Positions 25,901 to 37,900 of a stretch of DNA of 44,158 nucleotides are shown in pieces. Under the pieces are notes generated by a model. It had not been told where the DNA came from and made no database searches. It was given only the letters and a program-made list of their open reading frames with translations. The stretch spans positions 1-44,158 of the forward strand of contig NZ_BCTL01000027.1 of the NCBI RefSeq assembly GCF_001571265.1, read 5' to 3'. The position numbers and the translations under genes are program-made. This DNA is from Cedecea neteri NBRC 105707 = ATCC 33855 (GTDB lineage Bacteria; Pseudomonadota; Gammaproteobacteria; Enterobacterales; Enterobacteriaceae). Position 1 is the stretch's first letter. Each line of letters opens with the position of its first letter.

Positions 25901-28900
25901 TCGCCAGCGCATGGCCAAGCGTGCCGTTCAGCGTCAGCGTGGTGTCCATAGTGATAAAGTCGCTGGCGCTCTGCCCGGTATCATCGGAGATACTGTCAAT
26001 GGTGATGCCATAGTTTGGCGCGACGGTATCTACCGTGACGGTCTGGCTGGTGGTCGCCCCCACGTTGCCGGCTAGATCGATAACGCGCACCTGCCAGGTG
26101 TGGTCGCCGTCCGTAAGCTGGCGTCCGTCGGTATAGCTCCAGCTGGTGCCGTTCACCGAGGTGGCGTAAACCCAACTGGCCCCGCCGTCGAAGCTCACCT
26201 GGACATATTCGTTTTTGCCGAGCGCAGCACCTAAGGATCCGTTCAGCGTCAGCGTATTATCGTTGGTGATAAAATCGCTGTTGCTGAAGCCGCTGTCGGT
26301 GGTGATGCTGTCGACGGTCACGGTGACAGAGGCGTCCGGCGGCGTGGTATCCACCGTTACGTTCTTAGAGGCGCTCTGCCCAACGTTCCCGGCGTCATCA
26401 ACCACGCGAACCATGTACTGATAAGTGCCGTCGCTAAGGGTTCTGCCGTCGTTGAAGTACCAGGTTGTGCCAACCGTGACTACCGTCTGCCAGATCTTCC
26501 CGCCGTCCAGGCTTATCTGCACATGTTCGCTCGCTAAGAGTGATGCCCCCAGAGAACCGTGGATCGTCAGCGAGGTATCGCTGGTGACAAAGTCAGTGTT
26601 GCTCAGCCCCGTATCGTCACTGATGCTGTCAATTGAGACGGTTTTACTCGCGTCCGGCGCCACGGTGTCGACGGTCACCAGTTGGCTGGTGGTTGCCCCG
26701 ACATTGCCCGCATCGTCGACAACGCGCAGCTGGTAGAGATGGTCGCCGTCGGCAAGCGTACGGTTATCAATGTAGCTCCACGTAGTGCCGCTAATACTCA
26801 CGTCAGTCCAGGTTTTCCCACCGTCAATACTGATTTGGGCGTGCTCGCCCGTCGCCAACGGAGCGCCGAGCTTGCCGCTGAGGGTCAGCGTATTGTCGCT
26901 GGTAATAAAGTCGTGCGCGTCCAGACCCGTATCCTGGGTAATAGCGTCGACAGTGATGGTCTTACTGGCGTCCGGAGCCACGGTATCGATGGTTACATTC
27001 TGCGTTGCCGTCGAGCCGACGTTGCCCGCATTGTCGATGACGCGCACGTGGTAGGTCACGATGCCGTCCGGCAGAGTGCGCCCGTCGGCATAGCTCCATG
27101 TTTTACCGTTAACCACCAGGTCAACCCAATTTGCCCCACCGTCAAAGCTTATCTGCGCCTTCTCATTGTTACCCAGCGCCCCGCTCAGGGAGCCTTTTAC
27201 GACGACCTTGCTGTCGGAGGTAATAAAGTCGCTGGCGCTCAACCCGGTATCGTTTTGCAGGGCGTCAATGCTAATGGTCATCTGCGGCGGCGTGGTATCC
27301 ACCGTGATGGTACGGTCGGCCCCCGCACTGTTGCCGATGCTGTTGCTGACGCTGGCGTGAATCACGTACGCGTCACCGTCCGCCAGGGCAGAGACCGCGC
27401 TGCTGCCCAGGGTATAACTCCAGCTCCCGTCGCCGTTCACCGTCGTGGTGTATTTCTGCCCGTTCAGCGTAATGGTTACGGTTTGCCCCGCAGGAGCATT
27501 GGTGACGCCGCTCAGCACCAGCGGCGTGCCGTGCTCCGCCGCGCTGACGATATCGTCCCCGGCAAAGGTGTTGATGCTGATAGTCGGCACTTCACCGCTC
27601 AGGGTAACCTGCTTGTCCGCACTGCTGCTGTTGCCCGCTTTGTCGCTGACGCTCGCAGAGATTTGATAGCTGCCGTCCGCCGCGCCCAGGAAATCCTGAG
27701 CAGGCACGGTCACCGACCAGGTCCCGGTATCGCTAACCACCGCCATGTAAGCGTGATTATTGAAGGTCACGGTAATCGTCTGTCCAGGCTGGGCGCTGGT
27801 CGTGCCGCTGATAACCTGGCCTGCCTGCTGCTCGGCGCTGTTGATGATGTCGTCCCCGGCCACCTTGTCGAAGGTGATGGTCGGCGCGGTCGTGTCCACC
27901 GTCAAAGTACGGTCCGCGCTGCCAGGGTTCCCGGCTTTATCACTCACTGAGGCATGAACGCTGAAGTCGCCGTCAGCGAGCTTCGCCAAATCTGCAGCCG
28001 CCACGATGAGGCTCCAGGAGCCATCTGCCTGAACCGTGGCTTCATAGCTCTCGCTGCCCAACTTAACGGTGACTTTTTGCCCGGCTTCTGCGCTGCTGGT
28101 GCCGCGAATCGTTAACGGCTGCTGCTGTTCGGCCGCGTTGATCACATTGTCGCCGGAGATGTCGGCAATGGTGACTATCGGCGCCACGGTGTCGACGCTG
28201 ATATTGTGGGTCGCCGACGTCGCGTTATTCGCGCTGTCAGTCGCCGAGGCCATCACCGTGTAGCCGCTGCCGTGCGCCAGGTTCTGCACCTGGTTTGCCG
28301 GGACGGTTACGCTCCAACTGCCGCCCTGCTGAACAGTGGCGCTGTACTGAATGCCGTTTAACGTGACCGTCACCTGAGTGCCCACGGCCAGCTCGGTGCT
28401 CCCGCCGCTAATCACCAGATCCTGCAGGGCTTCCGCAGCGTTAATCACGTCATCCTGGCTGATGGTGTCGATGGTCAGCCCGATGCGGGCGGCGTTAACC
28501 TCAACCGTATGGGAGTTCGTCCCTTCGTTTCCGGCGCTGTCGGTCAGCGTGGCGGTAATCGTCGCCGTGCCGTTTTTCAGCGCTGAAACCGCCGAGGCCG
28601 GTACGCCCACGCTCCAGTTGCCATTGGCATCCACCTGAGTCACGTACTGAATCCCGTCGAGGGTGATGACGATTTTGTTCCCTGTCGCCGCGCCAGCGCT
28701 TGAGCCAGAGATAATCTGCGCCTGCGCGTGCTCTTCAAGGTTGATGATGTCGTCACCCGCCACGACGTTAAAGCTAACGGTCGGCGCGGTGGTGTCCAGC
28801 GTCATGCTCTGGCTGCCGGTGGTTTTGTTGCCCGCCGCATCGCTGACGTCAACTTTTACCGCATACTGGTTATCCGCCAGCGCGCCAAGGGCGGTTGAAT

Positions 28901-31900
28901 CAAGCGTAATACTCCAGGTACCGTCCGCTTTCACTACGCCGGTGTAGGTTTTTCCGTCCAGGGTCAGGGTAACCGTCTGCCCGGCCTCGGCGTTTGACGT
29001 CCCGGTGACGGTCACGCCCGCGCCTGCTTCTGCGGCGTTAATCACGTTGTCCGTGGCGATCCGGTCGATAGTCAGCCCCGGTGACGTGGCGTCAACGCTG
29101 AACTCACGCTCCGCGCTGGCGCCGTTTCCGTTCACGTTAGTGACGCTAACTTTCACCGACGCATCGCCATCCTTCAGTCCGGCCATATCGCCTGCAGGCA
29201 CGGTGTAGTGCCAGTTGCCGTCAGACTCAACCTGGGCCGTGTAGGTGTGACCGCCGAAGATAATAGTGACGGTTTGCCCTGCCTCAACGTTCTGGGTTTT
29301 ACCTGAAAGCACCAGATCTGCCCCTTTCTCAGCGGCATTAAGCACGTTATCGGCGGTGATAGCTTCAACGCTGACAGCGACCGGGCTGAGATCGACCTTC
29401 ACGGAGTGATCGATAGAGATAGGATTGCCCGAGCTGCTGCTGCCCGCCGCCGTCACGGTGATATTACCTGCAGCCCACAGGCTGACATCTTCCGCCGGAA
29501 CGGCAGCCGACCATGTGCCGCTCGCGCTAACCGTCGCCAAATAGTTCTTGCCGTTAATGGTGACGGTGACGGTGCTGCCTTCACTCATACCGCTGGCGCT
29601 GCCGCTGATAATCAGGTTCTGATTATGTTCGATGGCGTTGACGACGTCGTCGCCCGCCACGGTGTTGATGCGGATACCCGGCAGGCTGGCGTCAATCGTA
29701 AACTCACGATCTGCCGTGCCGCTGTTGCCGTGGCCGTTGGTGACCGAAGCCGTGACGGTTAATTTGCCATTACCCAGAGCGGTCAGCACGTCGGCCGGCA
29801 GGTCGAGGCTCCAGCTCAAATCACTCTGCACCGTCGCGGTGTATGTTTTCCCACCCAACTTAATAGTGACAGTGTCACCTACAGCCGCATTGCTGACTTT
29901 TCCGCTGAGGGTCTGGCCTGCCGCGATTTCTGCAGCATTAAGGACGTTGTCTGCGGTAACCGGGTTGATCATGACGCCCGGTGCGGCGGTGTCCACCAGC
30001 AGGTTAGCGTTAGCGCTGGCGCTGTTGCCGATGGCGCTTGTCGCGGTGGCGGTCAGCGTATAGTTTGCTTCACCCAGTCCGGCCAGGTCGCCCGGCTTAA
30101 CGTCCACGCGCCAGTTGCCGCTGGCGTCGGTGGTGGCGGTGTAGTTTTTGCCGTTCAGGGTGACGATGACGGCGGTGCCCGGTGCCAGATTAGCGCTGGT
30201 GCCGCTCAGCGTCAGCGTCTCGCCCTTTTCAATGGCGTTAAGCACGTTATCGCCGCTGATAGCATTGAAGTTTACAGATGGCAGGCCGGTGTTAACCGTC
30301 ACTTCATGGCTGCCGCTGCCGGTATTGCCCGCGCTGTCCGTCAGGCTGGCATTGATGGTGACTTTACCGTCCGCCAGCTGGCTTACCACGCTTGCAGGGA
30401 CGCCAATACTCCAGTTACCCGCTGCATCCACGGTGGTTGTCCAGCTGTTTGCGCCGATAGTCACGGTGATTTTATCCCCGGCAGCAGCGCCGCGGCTGGA
30501 ACCGGAGATAATCTGCGCCTGGCCGTGCTCGGCAAGGTTAATCACGTCGTCGCCGGCGACCACGCCAAACGAGATGGACGGCACGGTGACGTCCACGCTC
30601 AGGTTATGGCTCGCGGAGGATCCGTTGCCTGCGGCATCGCTGACGCTGGCTTCAACGGTATACACGCCGTCGCCAAGCGCGGAGGCTTTATCAACCGGAA
30701 CGGCTACGCTCCAGCTGCCGTTGGCCTGCACGGTGCCGGTATAAGTTTCATTGTTCAGCTTCACGGTCACGGTCTGGCCCGGCTCCGCGTTGCTGGTGCC
30801 GGTAATCACCAGCGGCTGCCCGGCCTCGGCGGCATTGAGCACATCATCCCCGGCGATGGTATTGATTTGCAGGGTCGGGGCTGCGGTATCCACGCTGATT
30901 TCACGCCCGGCTGATGCCCCGTTGCCGCTCACGTTAGCGACGCTGACTTCCACGGAAGTTTCGCCGTCTTTCAGCCCTTTCATATCATTAGCCGGGACAG
31001 TGAATTTCCAGCTGCCGTCGCTCTCTACCTGAGTGGTATAGGTGTGCCCCGCAAAGGTAATGGTGATTGTCTGCCCGGCTTCTACATTCTGAGTTACCCC
31101 GGAGAGCAATAAATCAGCGCCTTTCTCGGCGGCGTTCAGCACGTCGTCCCCGGCAATCTGGCTGATGGTTATCGCCACCGCGTTGAGATCCACATTGACG
31201 GTGTGATCGATGGAGACTGGGTTACCCGAGCTGCTGGTCCCGTCTGCCGAAACGGTAATATCTCCGGCCTGCCACTGGCTGACTTCGTTTCCTGGCACCA
31301 CGGTCTGCCAGCTGCCGTCGGCGCGAACCGTTGCCGCATAGTCTTTACCGTTGATGGTTACCGTTACCGCGCTGCCTTCGCTCAGGCCGCTGCTGGTACC
31401 GTTGATCACCAGGTTCAGGCTATGTTCAATGGCGTTGATAACGTCATCGCCCGCAATGGTATTAATCCGAATGCCCGGCAGTGCCGCGTCGATGGTGACA
31501 TCGCGCGAACCGGTGCCGGTGTTACCCGCCCCGTCCGTCACGGAAGCGTTAATTTTAAGCGAGCCGTCGCCGAGCCCGGTCAGCACGTCCTTGCCAAGAG
31601 TCAGGCTCCAGGTGAGATCGCTTTGCACCTTAGCGGTGTAGTTGACGCCGCCAATGTTAATGGTCACGTCCGCCCCGGCCTGCACGCCGGTCACGCGCCC
31701 GGTAATCGTCTGGCCGGTGGCCAGCTCTGCGGCATTGATAATGTCGTCGATCGCCACGGCATTGATGGTCACGCCCGGCAGCGTCGAGGCGACTTCCAGG
31801 GTGCTGCTCTGGCTGCCAGCGTTGCCCACGCCGTTGCTGGCGCTGACGGAAACGTCATAGAAGGCCTCGCCAAGCTTGCCAACGTCGCCTGCTGGGACAG

Positions 31901-34900
31901 TAGTCGTCCATTTACCGTCGTCACCCACGGTGGCCGCATAGTTTTTACCGTTCAGATTCACGGCCACCGACGTCCCGGCGGCAAGGCCGGTAGACGAGCC
32001 GCTAATCACCACATCGCCCGTTTTCTCATCGGCGTTGAGGATGTTGTCCCCCGCAATGATGTCGATACTCAGGGTTGGCGCGACGGTATCCACCTTAACG
32101 GAATGCGTGGCATCGCCGGTATTACCCGCTTTGTCTGTAACTGAGGCGGTCACGGTGTATGTGTTGTCGCCCAGCGCGCTGATATCAGCCCGCGGCACGC
32201 CCACGCTCCAGTTCCCGTTTGCATCCACCACGCCGGTATAGCTTTTATTTCCCAGCGTGACGGTGACAATATCGCCCGCCTGCGCGCCGGTGCTGGTGCC
32301 GGAAATCACCTGCGCCTGGCCGTGCTCGGTCTGGTTAATCACATCGTCGGTAGCGATAGTGCCGATGGTCACTTTAGGCACGGTAACGTCTACCAGCACG
32401 TCGCGGCTGGCGCTGCCTGGGTTACCGGCGCGGTCTTCTACGCTTGCGGTAACGGTGATGTTGCCATCGGTCAGTTTGCCGACGTCCGCTGCAGGTACGG
32501 TCAGGCTCCAGCTGCCGTCTGCTTTGACCGTTGCCTGATAGCTTTCGCCGTTCAGCTGCACGGTCACGGTCTGGCCCGCTTCTGCGGTGCTGGTTCCGCT
32601 GATAATCAGATCCTGCTTCGCCTCGGCGGCGTTCAGCAGGTTATCCTGGCTGACTGGGTCCACGGTCAATGCCGGGGCAAGGCTGTCGACGCTGACGTTT
32701 TGCGCCGCTTCGGTGCTGTTGCCATTTTTGTTGATAACGCTCACCTGAACGGCGGTGTCACCCTCTTTCAGGTTCACCATATCCGCCGCCGGAACGGTGT
32801 ACTTCCAGCTGCCGTCCGCCTGAACCGTGGCGGTGTAAGTGTGCCCGGCAAAGGTAATGTTGACGGTCTGGCCCGACTCTACGTTTTGCGTCATGCCGGA
32901 AAGTTCGAGATTGGCGCCTTTTTCGGCGGCGTTCAGCACGTTATCGCCGGTTATGGCGTTAATGCTGATGACCACTTCGCTGAGATCGACGGTCACCTGA
33001 TGCTGGATAGCCACATCGTTGCCCGCGCCGCTGCTGCCCTTCACCTCAAGGGTGACGGGCCCTTCAGCCCAACGGGCGACATCTGCCCCTGGTACGGCGG
33101 CCTGCCAGCTGCCGTCCGCTCGGACGGTTGCCGCGTAGTCTTTGCCGTTAATCGTCACGGTCACCGCGCTGCCCGCGCTGAGGCCAATGCTGGTGCCGTT
33201 GATAATCAGATTCTGGTTATGTTCGATGGCATTAATCACGTCGTCGCCCGCGACGGTGTCCACGCGCAGCCCCGGCAAGTTCGCGTCGATAACGATATCC
33301 CGGCCGCCGCTGCCGGTGTTGCCGTGCCCGTTGGTCACAGAAGCGGTGATGGTCAGCTCGCCGTTACCCAGCGCGGTGAGGATTTCTTTGGAAACCGGCA
33401 GGCTCCAGCTCAAATCATCCTGGACGGTGGCCTGATACAGCTTGCCGCCGAGATTAATAGTGACAATGTCCCCTTTTGCCGCCCCGCTGACTGTGCCGCT
33501 CAGCGTCTGGCCGCTGGCAATTTCCGTGATGTTGAGAATGTTGTCGCCGGTGACGCTGTGGATAGTGACGGTCGGTAAGGCGCTGTCGACCTGCACGTTG
33601 TGGCTGTCGCTGTTGCTATTACCGTGGGCGTCTGTCACCCCCGCGGTCACCGTGTAGTTGGCTTCACCCAGCTTGCTGACGGCGGAGGCCGGAATCGTTG
33701 TGCTCCAGCTGCCGTCGGTTCCGGCCACGGCCTGATAATTAATCCCGTTCAGGGTGACGGTGATAAGGGTGCCCGCAGGCTGATTGCTGGTGCCTGAGAG
33801 CACCAGGTCCTGGCCCTTTTCCGTCGCGTTAATGACGTCATCCACCGCGATAGCGGCAATCGTGATAACCGGCAGCGCGGTATTCACGGTCAGTGCATGA
33901 TCGACGCTGCCGCTGTTGCCCGCCGCATCGGTGACGCTGGCGGTGATGGTGTAGCTGCCGTCCGCCAGGCCATGAATGACCGACGCCGGGATACCAACGT
34001 TCCAGTGGCCGTTAGCGTCCAGCGTGGTGGTGAAGGTGAACGACGTTCCCTGCCCGTTGGTCACCACGACGGTAACCACATCCCCTGCAGCTGCCCCGGT
34101 GCTGGTGCCGCTCACGGTGTGAGCCTGGTTATGCTCGCTGGCGTTAATAGTGTCATCCCCGGCAACGGGGTCGATGGTCAGCTTCGGCTCGGTGATATCC
34201 ACCAGCATGCCGCGATCGGCATTTGCCGGGTTACCGGCTTTGTCTGAGACGGACGCGCTGACGGTGATGATGCCGTCCTTGAGCGCGGCCAGGTCGTTAG
34301 CCGGTACGCTAACGCTCCAGCGGCCGTCAGCGCCGACCGTCGCGGTATAGCGGACGTTATTCAGCGTGACCGTCACTTCCTGCCCCGGTTCCGCGCTGCT
34401 GCTGCCGCTGACAATCAGCGGCTGTTTCGCCTCTGCGGCGTTAAGCAGGTTATCCCCGCTGAGCGGATCGATTATTAACGTAGGTGCGCTGGCGTCCACG
34501 CTGTATTCCTGGGCGGCATTCGCCGGGTTGCCGTTAGCATTGCTGACGCTGACGGTCACCTGCGCATCCCCGTCCTTAAGTTTTGCCATATCGGCGGCAG
34601 GCACGGTGTAGCTCCAGCTCCCGTCGTCATTGACGGTAGTGGTATAGCGATGCCCCGCAAAAGTAATGGTAACGGTCTGGCCCGGCTCAACGTTGGTGGT
34701 GATGCCGGAAAGCACCAGATCGCTGCCTTTTTCTGCCGCGTTCAGCACGTTATCCGCCGTGACGCTGTTTACGCTGATGGACACCGGCGCTAAATCGACG
34801 TCTACGATACCGTCGATGCTGACCGGGTTTTTGGCATTATCTTCTGCTTTGGCGGTTACCGTCAGCACGCCGTCAGGCCAGCTGCTTACGTCGGCAGCCG

Positions 34901-37900
34901 GCACGGCCGCGCTCCAGCTCCCGTCAGCGTTAACCGTTGCCAGGTAGTCTTTGCCGTTCAGCGTGACGGTAACTACGCTGCCTGAGGTAAGGCCGCTGCT
35001 GGTGCCGCTGACGATCAGGTCCTGGCTATGCTCCGCCAGGTTGATAACATCGTCGCCCGCGATGGTATCGAGGCGCAGGCCCGGCAGTTGGGCGTCGATA
35101 GTGATGTCATGATCCGTGCTGCCGGTGTTGCCGCGCCCGTTGGTGACGGAGGCGTGGACGGTAAGCTCGCCATCGCCCAGCGCGGTGAGCATCTCTTTGC
35201 TCAGCGGCAAATTCCAGCTCAGGTCGCTCTGTACGATAACGGTATAGCTCTTGCCGCCCAAAACGACGGTGACTTTATCGCCCGCCGCCGCGTTGATCAC
35301 GCTGCCGCTGAGCACCTGTCCGGCGTTAACCTCCGCGAGGTTAATGATGTTATCGCTCGCGACGGTGTTAATAGTGACGATCGGCAGAGAGCTGTCGACC
35401 AGCACGCTGTGGCTGGCAGAATTGCCGTTGCCGCTGGCGTCCGTGACCGAAGCGCTCACGGTATAGCTGGCTTCTCCCAGCCTGGCGACGTCCAGGGCCG
35501 GGATCTTCACGCTCCAGGTATTGCCGTTGACCATGGCCGCGTAGTCCACGCCGTTCAGATTGACGGTGATTTGCGTTCCGTCTGGCTGATTGCTGGTGCC
35601 GCTAATAGCGACTTCCGCGCTCTTTTCCGCCGCGTTAATCACGTCATCCTGCGCGATGGCATTGATGGTGATTTGCGGCAGTCCGGTAGCCACGTCAAAC
35701 GCCAGCGAGCTGCCGCCGACGTTGCCTGCTCTGTCCGTCACCACAACCGTTGCAGTGTATTTGCCATCTGCGAGGCCGCTTATCACCTCTGCGGGCAGGC
35801 CAAGGCTCCAGTTCCCGCTGGCGTCCAGCACCGTTGAGTATTCCACGCCGTTGACGGTGATTTTCACGCTGTCGCCCACGGCGGCGCCGGTGGCCTTCCC
35901 GGACAATACCTGCGCCTGAGTATGTTCGGAGCGGTTAACGATGTTGTCGCCAGCGAAAGTATTGATGGTAACCACCGGCACGGTGGTATCGACCAGCATC
36001 CCGTGGCTTGTGCTGACCGGGTTGCCCGCCACGTCGCTGACGCTCGCGCTTACCGACCAGCTCCCGTCGGTCAGGTTAGCCAGGTCGGCAACCGGGACGG
36101 TAACGCTCCAGGTACCGTCGGCCAGCACCAGTCCGGTGTAGCTTTGGTTGTTGAGGCTTACGGTGACCGTTTGCCCCGGCTGGGCGGTGCTGGTCCCGGT
36201 TATCACCAGATCCTGCGCCGCTTCGGTATGGTTGAGAATATTGTCGGCGGTGATGCTGTTTAGCGTGATGGACGGGGGCTGGGTATCAACCAGCACTTCA
36301 CGCGCGCCGCTGGCGCTGTTCCCGCTGACATTGGTGACGCTGACGGAGACGTCGGCGCGGCCGTCAATCATGTCGCGCATATCCGCCGCCGGCACGGTAT
36401 ACGTCCAGTCACCGTTTTCGTTAACGGTTGTGGTGTAGGTATGCCCGGCAAACTTAATGACTACCGTTTGCCCGGCTTCCACGCCCAGGGTTTTTCCGCT
36501 CAGGGTGAGATCTGCAGCTTTTTCAACCGCGTTTAGCATGTCGTCGCTGGTCACGCTGTTGATTGAAATAGCGACGGCGTTCAGGTCAACATCCACCGGG
36601 CGGGAGGCCGCAACCGGGTTACCTGATTCGTCGGCGGAGCTGGCAACCATCTCCAGCTTGCCGTTCGGCCAGCCAGTCAAATCTCCTGCCGGAATACCGA
36701 TTTGCCAGCTTCCCGTGGCGCTCACTGCCGCCTGATAGTCCACGCCATTGATGCGCACGGTGATAATCGTCCCGGCATTGAGGTGCGTGCTGGTCCCCGT
36801 CACGGTCAGATCCTGATGCTGCTCGATGGCGTTAATCACGTCATCGCCGGAGACAGTATTGATGCGCAGGCCTGGAAGCTGGGCGTTGATGTTGATGTCG
36901 CGGCTGCCGGAGCCGGTATTGCCGTGGCCGTTGGTCACGGAGGCGACAATTGAAACATCGCCATCGCCTAACGCCTGCAGGTCAGCCGCAGGAACAGTGG
37001 TGCTCCAGGTCAAATCGCTTTGCACCTGAGCGGTGTAGTTTTTACCGCCAATGTTAATGGTGACGGTGTCGCCCTGATGCGCCCCGGTGACGCGCCCACT
37101 CAGCGTCTGATCGTTAGCTATTTCGCTGTTGTTAACGCGGTTATCGCCCGCGAAAGTAGAAACAATGACGGTTGGCAGGGCCGTATCTACCTGCAGCGTG
37201 GCCGTTGCCGTCCCGGTATTGCCGGTGGTATCCGTGCCGCTCACGCTAAGCGTGTAGGTAGTGTCCCCTAGCTTAACCACGTCGCTGACAGGAACCTGCA
37301 CCTGCCAGACGCCGCCCTGAACTTGCGCGGTGTAATTTATGCTATTCAGCGTCACGGTGACGGTGCTGCCGTCCGGCAAATTGCTGGTGCCGCTCAGAGT
37401 TAAAGGCTGGGTCGCTTCAATGGCGTTCAGCACGTTGTCCTGGCTAATCGCGTTGAAAGCTACGTTCGGCGGCGTGGAGCTGACGGTGATATCGTGCGTG
37501 GTGGTGCCCGTATTACCGGCCGTATCGGTGATGGCCACGGTAATGGTGCTCTGGCCTTCCGGCAGCGAAGAGATAACCTCTTTAGGCACGCCGATGCTCC
37601 AGCTGCCGTTCGCCTGCACGGTGGTTTGGTAGGTTTCGCCCCCAATGGAAACGGTGACTTTATCGCCCGGGGCTGCGCCACGGCTGGTGCCGGAAATAAC
37701 CTGCGCCTGCGCCTGTTCGCTGACGCTGAGAATATCATCGCCGGCCACGGTATTGACGCTGGCTTCCGGCGGCGTGGTGTCTACCAGCAGGGAAGAGTTT
37801 GCCGTCGTAGTGTTGCCCGCTTTGTCGCTGACGCTCAGGTTCAGCGTGTAGCTGTTGTCCGCCATCGCCTGCACGTCGGCCGCCGGAATTTCCATGCTCC

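Noticed and set aside
26682-33578. Long plus-strand open frames (422, 313 and 418 codons) across the adhesin repeats
   Set aside because: They are mirror images of the repeated Ig-like coding sequence. Their translations repeat with the same ~300-base period, and the minus-strand frame is continuous over 5,414 codons.
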